64,000 nt of DNA, from positions 1 through 64,000 of the forward strand of contig JBPOIK010000008.1 in the NCBI GenBank assembly GCA_052034525.1, read 5' to 3'. Positions 10,500 through 19,413 of this stretch are shown here, piece by piece. Made by a program: the position numbers and the translations under genes. This DNA comes from JAFGJQ01 sp052034525 (lineage in GTDB: Bacteria > Planctomycetota > Phycisphaerae > UBA1845). The notes beneath the pieces are model-generated. The model did not search any database, was not told where the DNA came from, and worked only from the letters and a program-made list of their open reading frames with translations. Numbering within the stretch: position 1 is the stretch's first letter; each line of letters opens with the position of its first letter.

Positions 10500-10660
10500 G
10501 TCCGCCGCGGCGCGCGGCCTCTGATCCGGCCCTTGTGGGGCGAACAACTTTTCAGGGAACCGTGAATCATTTCGCTCGGGTTCCGCGTTCCGGAAGCGCG
10601 CGGCGACGTGGTTCGAGCGTTGACGCGACGCCCCACCGGCACCACGTCTTCGCTCATCGA

Positions 10661-11323
10661 TTACGTTTTCCAAGGCCGCGCCTTGCGCATTTCCTCGATT
10701 TCCCTGCCTTTGAAGGTCTTCATCTTGTTTCCGTAACCCGGATCTTTGAGACTGGCGACCAGTTCAATGCAGGCTTCGTTGATGAAGTCCAGGAGACGGA
10801 TGTACCTGCCGTCCGTGGCCGCAGCCGTCACGTTAACCACGCAAGTCCATATAACGCGGCTGGTCGACGTATCGATGGCCCGCGCCGTGATCTCGCAAGT
10901 GGCCGGCGGAAAGCTGATACGGTCATCGGCAACCCGCTCGTAACGCGCGGGAACAAGCTTGACCAATTCGCCCGTAATGACGAGGTCGGCAGCGATGTTG
11001 CGGCCTATGAGGGACAGTTGCTCGGCTTCCGTCACGTCCAGTCTCGCAGACTGACCCGCCCCCATCTTCTGTTCCTCCAGAACGCGCTGGAGGTTATCGC
11101 GCTCGACCACCTGGAAACCGGCCTTCACGAGGTGCATCGTCAACATATCGGCAATAGCCTGGCCGCCGATATCCCCCGCGAAATCCACTACGGCCACGGT
11201 CTTGACCCCTCGTAGCTCTTTCGCCTGGAAAGACCTGCTCTGAACGGACAGGGAATCGGCACAACCCGCGAGCGTCAACGCGGCGGGCAGCATGAGGACG
11301 AGAATTCCAGTCGATGTTTTCAT
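10661..11323 (-). CDS. CsgG/LpoB-like lipoprotein (first cluster, third gene)
   Basis: 220 residues. Lipobox LTLAGC near residue 20, then KTVAVVDFAGDIGGQAIADML and GFQVVERDNLQRVLEEQ, the hallmark of CsgG/LpoB-type domains: a strand followed by a helix and the V(V/I)ERxxL motif. A further LVITGELV strand and a VIWTCVVNV strand complete the fold. ATG at 11323 has AAGGAG nine bases upstream. It follows two similar lipoprotein genes with gaps of 66 and 17 bp, so the three are probably one operon. Family roles include curli export pores and activation of penicillin-binding proteins; which applies here is unknown. Confidence 0.75.
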   Translation of the reverse strand: MKTSTGILVLMLPAALTLAGCADSLSVQSRSFQAKELRGVKTVAVVDFAGDIGGQAIADMLTMHLVKAGFQVVERDNLQRVLEEQKMGAGQSARLDVTEAEQLSLIGRNIAADLVITGELVKLVPARYERVADDRISFPPATCEITARAIDTSTSRVIWTCVVNVTAAATDGRYIRLLDFINEACIELVASLKDPGYGNKMKTFKGREIEEMRKARPWKT

Positions 11324-11389
11324 CGTGATCTGCTCCTTGAACAGCTCTTCTCGATGGTGGCTGAGAACGCGCCTCAACCGGTAAAGAGT

Positions 11390-12094
11390 CTACTTTCTGA
11401 GGGCCACCAGATCATCCATCATCGCGTCTGCCACGCTCTGAATGGTCGCGAAATTGGTGAGAGTCTCGGGATGGTCGTCCTCGACCATGCGGGCTGAAGC
11501 CAGAGCGTGATAGCCAACCCAGACAATCTCTCCAGTGGCCGTATCGACGGCCCGAACGCTCAATCCCACCGTGTGATACGCAACAACGGGATAACCCTCA
11601 CGCTTGACAACGCCCGTCTCGTTCGCTTGCGTCTGCAGCATCAAGCGTTGTGCGTCATTGTTGAAGAACGCTCGCTTCAGGAACACATAATGAGTCTGAT
11701 TGACGATCGCGTCGCCGTATACGATGAGGTCGACCTTGAGCAGCCGGCCCAATCGCTTCGCCCGTTCCGCCTCCGTGACGTCCGCCTGTCCGGACTCAAT
11801 GAGCGCGGAGTCCACGAGCACCGCCTCCACCTTCTGGCGTTCGGCCACGTCGATTCCGCGCTGCTGCAGAGACACGATGAGTTGCTCTGTAAACAGCTTG
11901 TTCGGCTGTCTGGTCTGCTCGCCTTCCAGGGTCTTGTAGGTCGCCATGATGACCGCGGCCCGATCGAACCTGACGGATTCCCGGGTCTGGGCGTGGTCGA
12001 ACTGATGCACCTCAAACGTATGGCAGCCGGCCAGAAATGCCAGCAGGGACAGAAGAATCGGACACGTCCGTTGCCGCAGTTCTCTGTGTGACAT
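11390..12094 (-). CDS. CsgG-like lipoprotein (first cluster, second gene)
   Basis: 234 residues with lipobox LAFLAGC. The domain runs AAVIMATYKTLEG, TEQLIVSLQQRGIDVAERQKVEAVL, then LLKVDLIVYGDAIV and SVRAVDTATGEIVWVGY, matching the CsgG/FlgO-type pattern of an outer-membrane-directed lipoprotein. AGGAG lies eight bases before the ATG at 12094. Only 17 bp separate it from the upstream gene, arguing for cotranscription. Function not known. Confidence 0.72.
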   Translation of the reverse strand: MSHRELRQRTCPILLSLLAFLAGCHTFEVHQFDHAQTRESVRFDRAAVIMATYKTLEGEQTRQPNKLFTEQLIVSLQQRGIDVAERQKVEAVLVDSALIESGQADVTEAERAKRLGRLLKVDLIVYGDAIVNQTHYVFLKRAFFNNDAQRLMLQTQANETGVVKREGYPVVAYHTVGLSVRAVDTATGEIVWVGYHALASARMVEDDHPETLTNFATIQSVADAMMDDLVALRK

Positions 12095-12111
12095 GGAAGA
12101 GTCTCCTGGCG

Positions 12112-13104
12112 TCATTCGGGCAAAGGCACACGAAAGACAAATTCTTTTGCGTTTCCGATCGTGCGCACGTCTTCGCATATCTCGTGCCCCCGACAGAAGT
12201 CCTGCAACGACGCTTTGGAAGCAGTTGCGCCCAACTGTTCACGGCAGTAATCGACGTACAGGTCGCGCACCTTCTGACGCGCTTCGCGCAGGAGCATAAG
12301 GTCGGTTTTGCGTTCGTATCGGATGCGAAACCGGATCACGACGCTGTCTTCCGCCCGAGTGATCTCGGGGTGAACACCCAGCGCGTCGGTCTGTTTCGCG
12401 AGTCTTTCCCGCTCGATGTCCCTGTAGGTCGCATCCGATGCCGACAGAACAGCGGCGATCTCGTTCAGAGCGGCCGGCAGCGTCGCGACGGAACTCGCGG
12501 CGGCGAAAGCACGCCGGACGATCTCACCCGTCGAAACGTCGACGAGGCGGGCATCCACGGTAATGTCCTCCACTTCTGCGATGCTGCCCACCACAAGGTG
12601 CGTGACGTTCGCCAGCCGTCCGACGGCCTGACGGTCGGCTCCTTCCACGATGCCAACCATTCGAAGATCGTGTTCGTCGAGGAGCCGGCGCAATTGGGCT
12701 CGCTCGATGAGAGTGATCCAGCGTGGTGACAGATGAGCCTGGATGTGATCGGCCACAATCCCTCCGGCATCCTGAATAGATACCGTCCCCCGCGTCTGGA
12801 AATCCATGATGGCGACGCGTGGCGCGACACGCCCGCCCAGAAACGTGTCCTCGGTGGGGTCCGGCGTGTCGGAACCCGCCGCGGACGGCGCCGTGACATC
12901 CACTGCGGTTGGCGCTTGTGCTAAGCCGGTTGACGACGGTGCCTCCGGTGTGACCAGATGCGGAGACTCTTCTGAATCCGCGCGGCTGAGCGGGCAAGGG
13001 GTCGGCTTCATGCACGACGGGCAAAGCAGCAGGCTGAACACGGACAGGATCGTCAGCCGTCGATGTCTCGACCCAACCGAATCGAAACGAACGCGGTCGT
13101 GCAT
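12112..13104 (-). CDS. CsgG-like lipoprotein with long linker (first cluster, first gene)
   Basis: 330 residues from ATG 13104. Signal SVFSLLLCPSC is a possible lipobox although the -3 residue is Cys rather than Leu. A Pro/Ser/Thr/Asp-rich linker (residues 40-90) leads to the CsgG-type domain: VAIMDFQTRG, WITLIERAQLRRLLDEH, THLVVGSIAEVEDI, ARLVDVSTGEIVRRA. A C-terminal charged region holds YCREQLG and DFCRGHEICED. A weak promoter (TTGCGT, 17 bases, TATTCT at 13251-13279, minus strand) fits a start near 13245. The reading frame is open to 13311, but the extra segment has no signal-peptide character. Heads the three-gene lipoprotein operon. Confidence 0.7.
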   Translation of the reverse strand: MHDRVRFDSVGSRHRRLTILSVFSLLLCPSCMKPTPCPLSRADSEESPHLVTPEAPSSTGLAQAPTAVDVTAPSAAGSDTPDPTEDTFLGGRVAPRVAIMDFQTRGTVSIQDAGGIVADHIQAHLSPRWITLIERAQLRRLLDEHDLRMVGIVEGADRQAVGRLANVTHLVVGSIAEVEDITVDARLVDVSTGEIVRRAFAAASSVATLPAALNEIAAVLSASDATYRDIERERLAKQTDALGVHPEITRAEDSVVIRFRIRYERKTDLMLLREARQKVRDLYVDYCREQLGATASKASLQDFCRGHEICEDVRTIGNAKEFVFRVPLPE

Positions 13105-13311
13105 AACACTGAAACCGTTGTCGCTCACTGTGTTGCCGTCATTGCCATCCGCTCGGCTGGCTGCCGTCCGGAGCCCGCGACGAAGCCACGATGTCTGAAA
13201 CGCTGACATGACTTGCGTTCTTGCCGATTGGACCGCGTGACGATCCAAGGAGAATAGCAAGTCTGGGAGACCGACGCAATCGACCAGCTCGGATTTCGTC
13301 GTCATGGCCAC

Positions 13312-13995
13312 CCACGCTCCGGGTATTCACAGGTTGCCCACCGTCACCTTCCCGACGCGGCCACCCAGACCCCGCCACCAGCAGACCATGCCTGATCTAC
13401 GAAGACTGCCCGAGAAGCCGACAGGAAGTCGGCTGACAGAGAGACTGTTGCGAGAAGGAAAGGACGGAGCGGGCACCCCCACCTGAAGCTGGCGGCACTG
13501 GCCGGTCGGCTGAAGCCGACCCGAGCGCACGCCAAACGGAAGCGCTCGGCGAATTGCATCCGGCTGAGGGCGGCGGCAGTCTGGCCTGGTGCATGCGCTG
13601 GGCGCGCATCGTGTTCCATCGCATGGCCTGCCGGAAGCGGTTGGCGGCGGCGCGCGAGGCGAGCGGCCGGGGCCGGCCGGCTGCGTTGCCCGGGAGCGCG
13701 GCCGCTCATACATTTTCCGATCGTGATCCGGCTCATGCGCGAAATCCGCTTCTCGGTCGACCGGAATTGGGCCGGGCGCATGGAGTTCAACCGGCCGATT
13801 ACCAATTCGTGGGACGGCTGGCCGAGCGCCGCAGGGGTTGTGCTCTACCTGGTCCTGCGGGCCACGGTGGCTGGCAAGCCCGGCCCGGGCCTTGGCCATA
13901 GATGGACATGAAGCTGGAGGCAGTAGCAATGCGGGTCACCGATACCCGTCCGGCCGGCAACCCGCCCGATGGAATCGGGGCTTCCCAAGCGGCCG
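13312..13995. other. gene-poor segment of about 680 bp
   Basis: Several overlapping open frames exist but none has an RBS plus recognisable protein pattern. The only notable stretch is a possible gene fragment at 13723-13911, listed separately. No terminator or repeat array was seen. Confidence 0.4.
13723..13911 (+). pseudogene. possible truncated pterin-synthase-like gene fragment
   Basis: A 62-codon frame whose translation has a structured look: MREIRFSVDRN, NRPITNSWDGWP, VVLYLVLRATVAGKPGPG. The order strand, NSWxGWP, YLxLRATVxG resembles the N-terminal third of planctomycete relatives of 6-pyruvoyl-tetrahydropterin synthase as I remember them, but the histidine ligands expected later are missing because the frame stops. 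There is no good RBS. It could equally be a chance frame. Confidence 0.2.
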
Positions 13996-15186
13996 TCATG
14001 GCCAGGGACGGTACCAGAACACGCCCCCGTTGTCGGCGTCCACGGTGGTCAGGATGTCCATCCGGCCGTCGCCGTCGATGTCCACCACCGGCACCAGGTC
14101 GAGTCGGCCGCCCGGTGTGGCCAGCGTCTGGGCCCACCACGGGCCGGTGACGGACCCCACCGGCCGAAACACGGCCAGTCGGCCGTTGCGATAGGTGCCC
14201 ACCACCAGGTCCGTTCGCCCGTCCCCATCCAGATCGGTGATGGTGATGCCGGCCCCTCGCGTGTCGGTGAACCTGCCCACCGGGAAACCCTGCCAGGAGC
14301 CACGCGGGTCGCTGGGCTGGCGAAACCAGGCGAAGCTCGCATCTCGCCAGGAGCTCACCGCCACGTCGACCAAACCGTCACCGTCGATGTCCCCGACGTC
14401 CAGCCAGAAGGCGTCCGGCCAATGGCCGATGGGATGCTTGGTCCAGGCAGACGTGAACGCCCGGGACGGGCCGGGGTTCTCATACCAGGCGATGCTGGCG
14501 ACGGTCTCCTCTCTAGCCGCGGAAACAATGTCCAGGTCGCCGTCTCCGTCCATATCGACCAGGCGCACGCAACTGGCCTTCCGCCGCGTCACGGCATCCA
14601 CGTCAAACCGTATGAACGAGCTCCCGCTGGTCGGCGTGTCCAGGGCATAGAAGATGCTCACCGCGCCGCCACCCTTGCAGGCGGCGACGATGTCCGGCAA
14701 CCCGTCGCCATTGATGTCTCCGATTTCCACGTCGATCCAACTGCTGCATCCGGTGCCGACGGATGCATTGAGAACCATCGTGGTCCAGACGACCCCCTGG
14801 CGAATCCACGTAATTCGACCACTCTCACAGGCCGCCACCACGTCCATCCGTCCGTCCCGATCCAGGTCCCCCACGGCCACGTCCTCTACGCCGCGCACAT
14901 CCGGGCCCTCAGCAATGGTCTGGTTGTTCCAGCGACCGGCCGGCCGCTGCAAATGAAGCCGCACCCGGCCGCTCTGTTCCCACGCACTGACCGCGTCCAG
15001 AATGCCGTCTCCGTCCACGTCGGCCACCACCACGCCGTCGGCACCTCTGCCGCCTTGTGTGTCAATGGCCACCGGTAGATAGGCGCTGCTCACCGGCGGG
15101 GCGGTGTCGCAGCCGGCCGTCAGCACCAGAGCGACCAGGCCCGTCGAATACCACCGACTGCAGCAAAGCGCATTCACGAAACCCAT
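13996..15186 (-). CDS. FG-GAP/VCBS repeat lipoprotein, beta-propeller
   Basis: About 395 residues from ATG 15186, with lipobox LVLTAGC after a short signal. Seven repeats each carry a calcium-binding D-x-D-G-D-G-type loop: DVDGDGILD, DLDRDGRMD, DINGDGLPD, DMDGDGDLD, DIDGDGLVD, DLDGDGRTD, DIDGDGRMD. Seven blades fit an integrin-alpha-like propeller anchored to the outer membrane. Repeats also contain W-Y/F-R/N motifs (ITWIRQG, IAWYENPGP, FAWFRQPSD, VFWYRPWP) typical of this group. Role probably extracellular binding or adhesion. It converges on no gene; purC is divergent. Confidence 0.82.
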   Translation of the reverse strand: MGFVNALCCSRWYSTGLVALVLTAGCDTAPPVSSAYLPVAIDTQGGRGADGVVVADVDGDGILDAVSAWEQSGRVRLHLQRPAGRWNNQTIAEGPDVRGVEDVAVGDLDRDGRMDVVAACESGRITWIRQGVVWTTMVLNASVGTGCSSWIDVEIGDINGDGLPDIVAACKGGGAVSIFYALDTPTSGSSFIRFDVDAVTRRKASCVRLVDMDGDGDLDIVSAAREETVASIAWYENPGPSRAFTSAWTKHPIGHWPDAFWLDVGDIDGDGLVDVAVSSWRDASFAWFRQPSDPRGSWQGFPVGRFTDTRGAGITITDLDGDGRTDLVVGTYRNGRLAVFRPVGSVTGPWWAQTLATPGGRLDLVPVVDIDGDGRMDILTTVDADNGGVFWYRPWP

Positions 15187-15414
15187 CTCCGTCCGAAACC
15201 CCAATGCCGCCTCAACCCCAGTGTACATCCGGCCGCAGGTTCGGGCCATGCCGGCCTTCACGTCCGCCGTCGGCGGTGCCGCGCCCGTTTTTCGACTTGT
15301 TGGCCAACTGGTCGGCGGTCCGGTGATGCGGTATAAGCCGCCCACCGGCGCCGCTCTGTTGCGGGGTTATGCGGCCGGGCGAGGATTTGGGTTCCGCCCG
15401 ACAAGGAGAGCACT

Positions 15415-16314
15415 GTGTCCGCGATTCATTCCGCGCCCGTTGTCCAGACCCATCTGCCGAACCTGCCCGTCCGCCGCGGCAAAGTGCGAGATGTCTATGA
15501 TTTGGGACGCGAGCTGCTTCTGGTCGCCACGGACCGGATCAGCGCTTTCGACGTGGTGATGCCGACGCCCATCCCCGGCAAGGGGGAGCTGCTCACACGG
15601 ATGTCCGAGTTCTGGTTCGACCGCCTCGCCGGGAGTGTGCCGCATCATCTCATCGAGGTCGTCCGGGACGAAGCGCCGCAGGGCCTGGAGGCCCATCTGG
15701 AGGTGCTTCGTGGCCGTACCATGCGCTGCCGCAAGGCGCAGGTGGTGCCCATCGAGTGCGTGGTTCGCGGCTATATCGCGGGGTCCGGCTGGAAGGAATA
15801 CCAGCGAAATCGCAGCGTGTGCGGCGTCGCTCTGCCCGCCGGTCTGCGGGAGTGCGACAGGCTCCCCACGCCCATCTTCACGCCCGCCACGAAGGCCCAG
15901 GCCGGCCACGACGAGAACATCACGTTCCAGCAGGCGTGCGAAATCGCGGGGGTGCAAACCATGACACTGCTGCGCGACCGCAGCATCCAGATCTACGAGT
16001 TGGCGGCCGAACACGCCGCCAAACGCGGCATCATCATCGCCGATACGAAATTCGAGTGGGGACGGCTGGGAGAGGAATACATTCTGATTGACGAAGCGCT
16101 TACGCCCGATTCGTCGCGGTTCTGGCCCGCCGATCGCTATGAACCGGGGCGCGACCAGGACAGCTTCGACAAGCAGTACCTTCGCAACTACCTGGCCGGC
16201 CTGTGCGACCAGGGCCAATGGAACAAGACGCCGCCCGGGCCCGAGCTTCCGGAGGACATCGTAAACAACACCGCTGCCCGATATCGGCTGGCCGTGGAGC
16301 GGCTGACGGGATGA
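15415..16314 (+). CDS. purC: phosphoribosylaminoimidazole-succinocarboxamide synthase
   Basis: SAICAR synthetase of purine synthesis, joining CAIR and aspartate with ATP. 299 residues, the longer type. Signatures: RRGKVRDVYDLG (ATP lid), LLVATDRISAFDVVMP, PIECVVRGYIAGSGW, IIIADTKFEWG and EALTPDSSRFW. GTG start at 15415 has AAGGAG eight bases upstream. Stand-alone gene, no other pur gene in the window. Confidence 0.96.
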   Translation: MSAIHSAPVVQTHLPNLPVRRGKVRDVYDLGRELLLVATDRISAFDVVMPTPIPGKGELLTRMSEFWFDRLAGSVPHHLIEVVRDEAPQGLEAHLEVLRGRTMRCRKAQVVPIECVVRGYIAGSGWKEYQRNRSVCGVALPAGLRECDRLPTPIFTPATKAQAGHDENITFQQACEIAGVQTMTLLRDRSIQIYELAAEHAAKRGIIIADTKFEWGRLGEEYILIDEALTPDSSRFWPADRYEPGRDQDSFDKQYLRNYLAGLCDQGQWNKTPPGPELPEDIVNNTAARYRLAVERLTG

Positions 16315-16369
16315 CGCAGGCGGGAGGGACAACAGGGGTTCGTCCGCCCCCGCGCAACAACGCGGGGCG

Positions 16370-18892
16370 TCAGGGTGGAAGCGGAGACTCGCTCCAGTAC
16401 GGATTGTCGCCCCAACATGGCTCGTGCGGACCGCCCATCGGGCCGGTCAGATAAGCCTCGAAAGCCTGATAGTCGGCCGCGCTGAATTCCTCGTTCTCCC
16501 CCCCCGAACCGTCATTCGAGCGCACCAGGCGAAACGTGCCTTCGCAATGTGGGCTTCTTGGAACGGCGCCGACTCCCAGGCACGCCTGAAAGGCGGCGAA
16601 ATCCGCCAGGTCGTGGTCTCCGTCCCGATCGTAGTCGGCCGGGAAATACTCGCACACGTCGGGTATCCCGTTTCCGTTGCAATCCGGCTCGCACTCGTCG
16701 GGAATGCCGTTGCTGCTGCAGTCCAGTTCCGTGGCAAAACCGCAGTTATAAGGGTCACACCCGATCCCGCATTTGAACTCGCACGGATCCAGGATTGAGT
16801 TCGCGTTGCAATCCTGACACTCGTCCGGCACGCCGTCGTAGTTCACGTCGTCTGAACAGGTCATGGAACACGGCCAGCAGTAAAACGCCTTACCGCCGTA
16901 GGAATGCCGAAAGTCTATCTGGCATTCGTCGGGCACGCCGTCCGGCTGGCAATCCGTGCTGAATCCCGACGCGATGTCGCATTCGTCTGGTATCAGGTTC
17001 ATGTTGCAATCTGTCGCCGTGCCCGCGGCCAGTTCGCACATGTCCAGGATCCCATTGCCATTGCAGTCCCGGCAGGACAGATCCCAAGGCGCGCAGTTGG
17101 CGATCTCACACTCATCCGGGATACCGTTGCGGTTGCAGTCGGCACTGGTCCCCAGGGCAATATCACACTCGTCCGGCCGGTGATTGCCGTTGCAGTCTCG
17201 ACTGAACCCCAGGCTCAAATCGCATTCGTCGGGCCGTCCGTTCTGGTTGCAGTCATAGGAGTAGCCCAAGCGCACGTCCATCTCGTCGGGTACGCTGTTC
17301 CGATTGCAGTCGGGCTCACATTCGTCCGGAATGCCGTTCTGATTCAGGTCCCACGACCCTACGCAACCGACGATTCCCGCGCACGCCGGATCCTCACAAT
17401 CCAGGTCGCACGGGTCCGGAATCCCGTTGGTGTTGCAGTCCTCACAGACGTCGAGAATGCCGTTCCCGTTACGATCCGCGCCCTCGACTTCAAGGTCACA
17501 GATGTCGGGTATGCCGTTGCTGTTGCAATCGGCGCACCACAACGGAGGAGGGTCTCCGACACAGTCACGCAGGTCGCAGTCGTCCGGTATTCCATTGCCG
17601 TTACAGTCTTCCTCGCACTCATCCGGTATCCCGTTGAAGTTGCAATCGAGGCTGTTTCCAAACGGCGGCAACGCGCACTCGTCCGGGATGCCGTCGCCGT
17701 CGCAGTCCGGCTCGCACTCGTCCGGAATGCCGTTGAAGTTGCAGTCCGGACTCGATCCCAGCGGCGGCAATTCGCACACATCTGGAATTCCGTCGCCATT
17801 GCAGTCGGGAGCGCACGCATCCGGCAGCCCGTCCCCGTTGCAGTCCGTCTCGCACTCATCGAGGTACGCATCGCCGTTGGCGTCCAGAGCCGGATTCGCC
17901 AGAATCTCACAGGCGTCCGGAATCCCGTTGTGGTTGCAGTCCAACTGGCATTCGTCGGGGACTCCGTTGCCGTCGCAATCGAGGCTCGTGCCCTCCGCCA
18001 GATCCAGCAGGTCATTGACGCCGTTTCCGTTGCAGTCCGGACAGGCGCCGATCGCCGTCCGCAGCGCCTCCATCATTCCGGCACCGTTTCCGGGAGTCGG
18101 GATGTATGTGCCGCCGGTCAGGACCGCGTATCGCCGCATGATTCGTTGCAGCGGTTCGAAAGGATACGGCGATCCGCCGATGTAAACACTGGAGATCGAG
18201 ATTCCGGCCGCCGCCGCCTGCCGCGCCCGCGCCAGCGCGTTGACCTCATCCACCTCGCACTGATAGTGGTCGTTGCAGCCGCCCGGAAGGTTGTCCGTCA
18301 GGAGAATGGCACGCTTGATGCAGTGAGTACGCCAGGGAACATCGAAACGCTCCGGCGACCAAACGCAGTCGCTTCCGCCTCCGGACCATGTCGTCGGGCG
18401 CAGCATCTCTCGCAAAGCCTCGTCTGAGGCCTCCGCCCATCCGCCACCGTTGTCGATTTCGTTCCGCAGATTGGCCAGGCGCGCCCGGACAGACTCGATG
18501 TCCGGAGTGAATGACGACAGTACACGAACGTAATCCGCCCCGCCTCCAGAGGCGCCGTCAAAGACGATCAACCCCAAGCGCAGGTCGCCGCCGGAGGCGT
18601 CCAAGGCGGCGTCTATGACCAGCCGCAACCCGTTGGTGCTCGCCAGGGCACACAATGCGCTGTCCATGCTGGCCGTCGTATCCACCACGAACGCCAGATC
18701 CATACATCCGCAGTTCGAGTCTGCCGACGCCGTCTGGCTGGTCGCCAGAACAATTCCGATCAGCGCGGAGATCACGCACCAGCCGCATGGGCTCCGCCGA
18801 CAACCTTTCGGCCGACGCCACCGCACGCGCGCACAGGAAATATCGCGTCTCTCGACCATCCGATCGGGAAACTGTGTGTTTATCGTGCGCAT
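16370..18892 (-). CDS. secreted VWA protein with about 25 calcium-loop repeats and dockerin-like tail
   Basis: About 840 residues from ATG 18892. Signal helix (CVISALIGIVLATSQTASA) is followed by a von Willebrand A domain whose MIDAS begins VVDTTASMD and which continues to about residue 300. Then come about 25 tandem repeats of the type DCNGNGIPDECE, separated by 1-20 residues; each has the D-x-N/D-x-N/D-G-x-x-D calcium-loop spacing with two flanking Cys. The end (DYDRDGDHDLADFAAFQACLG ... FSAADYQAFEAYL) is a dockerin-like pair of loops. Such proteins are typical of Phycisphaerae. The two hydrophobic/basic starts at 18892 and 18859 are both possible. Predicted role: large calcium-stiffened surface or secreted protein. 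Confidence 0.82.
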   Translation of the reverse strand: MRTINTQFPDRMVERRDISCARVRWRRPKGCRRSPCGWCVISALIGIVLATSQTASADSNCGCMDLAFVVDTTASMDSALCALASTNGLRLVIDAALDASGGDLRLGLIVFDGASGGGADYVRVLSSFTPDIESVRARLANLRNEIDNGGGWAEASDEALREMLRPTTWSGGGSDCVWSPERFDVPWRTHCIKRAILLTDNLPGGCNDHYQCEVDEVNALARARQAAAAGISISSVYIGGSPYPFEPLQRIMRRYAVLTGGTYIPTPGNGAGMMEALRTAIGACPDCNGNGVNDLLDLAEGTSLDCDGNGVPDECQLDCNHNGIPDACEILANPALDANGDAYLDECETDCNGDGLPDACAPDCNGDGIPDVCELPPLGSSPDCNFNGIPDECEPDCDGDGIPDECALPPFGNSLDCNFNGIPDECEEDCNGNGIPDDCDLRDCVGDPPPLWCADCNSNGIPDICDLEVEGADRNGNGILDVCEDCNTNGIPDPCDLDCEDPACAGIVGCVGSWDLNQNGIPDECEPDCNRNSVPDEMDVRLGYSYDCNQNGRPDECDLSLGFSRDCNGNHRPDECDIALGTSADCNRNGIPDECEIANCAPWDLSCRDCNGNGILDMCELAAGTATDCNMNLIPDECDIASGFSTDCQPDGVPDECQIDFRHSYGGKAFYCWPCSMTCSDDVNYDGVPDECQDCNANSILDPCEFKCGIGCDPYNCGFATELDCSSNGIPDECEPDCNGNGIPDVCEYFPADYDRDGDHDLADFAAFQACLGVGAVPRSPHCEGTFRLVRSNDGSGGENEEFSAADYQAFEAYLTGPMGGPHEPCWGDNPYWSESPLPP

Positions 18893-19413
18893 TGCTTCGC
18901 CGCCGGAACGAGGTGCCGCACCCCGGTCGAAACGGCCAGGCGCGCGGCTTCGGACCCTCAGCGCCCGGGCACTCACCCGGCGATCCACCCCGTCACCAAA
19001 CCCCGTTACACCCCCCATTTCCCCAGAGTCTGTTGTATCACAAGAATACGGTTGGGAACAAGCGTGTACCCGCGTGCGAAACGTCTGGACAGCGCTGCAA
19101 GGCTCGCCAATCACACAAAACCACACAATTCAAGACAAATCGGGACGTGAATAGTTCGGTTTTCACGGTAGTCAGCGGTGATTCGCGAAACGCGGGCTAT
19201 CAGCCGGGACGAGATGTTGAACGTGTTCGATGGCTGGGACAGAGGCGAAACGGCTCGTCCCGTCCGGCCCGGTGGGCCGATTTACTGTATCCCGCCGCAT
19301 TCTCTGCGGCACGCGGAACGAAAGCCTTTTCCACCGACGGCCGATAACCCGATGGACGAACGGGTGGGTTCCCGGCGCGTCGGTTGCACGGTCATTCGTG
19401 GAGAGAGCGATCC
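18893..19413. other. divergent intergenic region
   Basis: About 500 bp between the leftward VWA gene and the rightward glycosyltransferase. It is AT-richer around 19020-19160 than its neighbours, as expected for promoters, but no hexamer pair was convincing. No gene seen. Confidence 0.4.

Noticed and set aside
16680..18030. Array of regularly spaced short repeats that could suggest CRISPR
   Set aside because: The repeats are in frame and encode DCNxNGIPDECE calcium loops; spacing varies and repeats are not palindromic.
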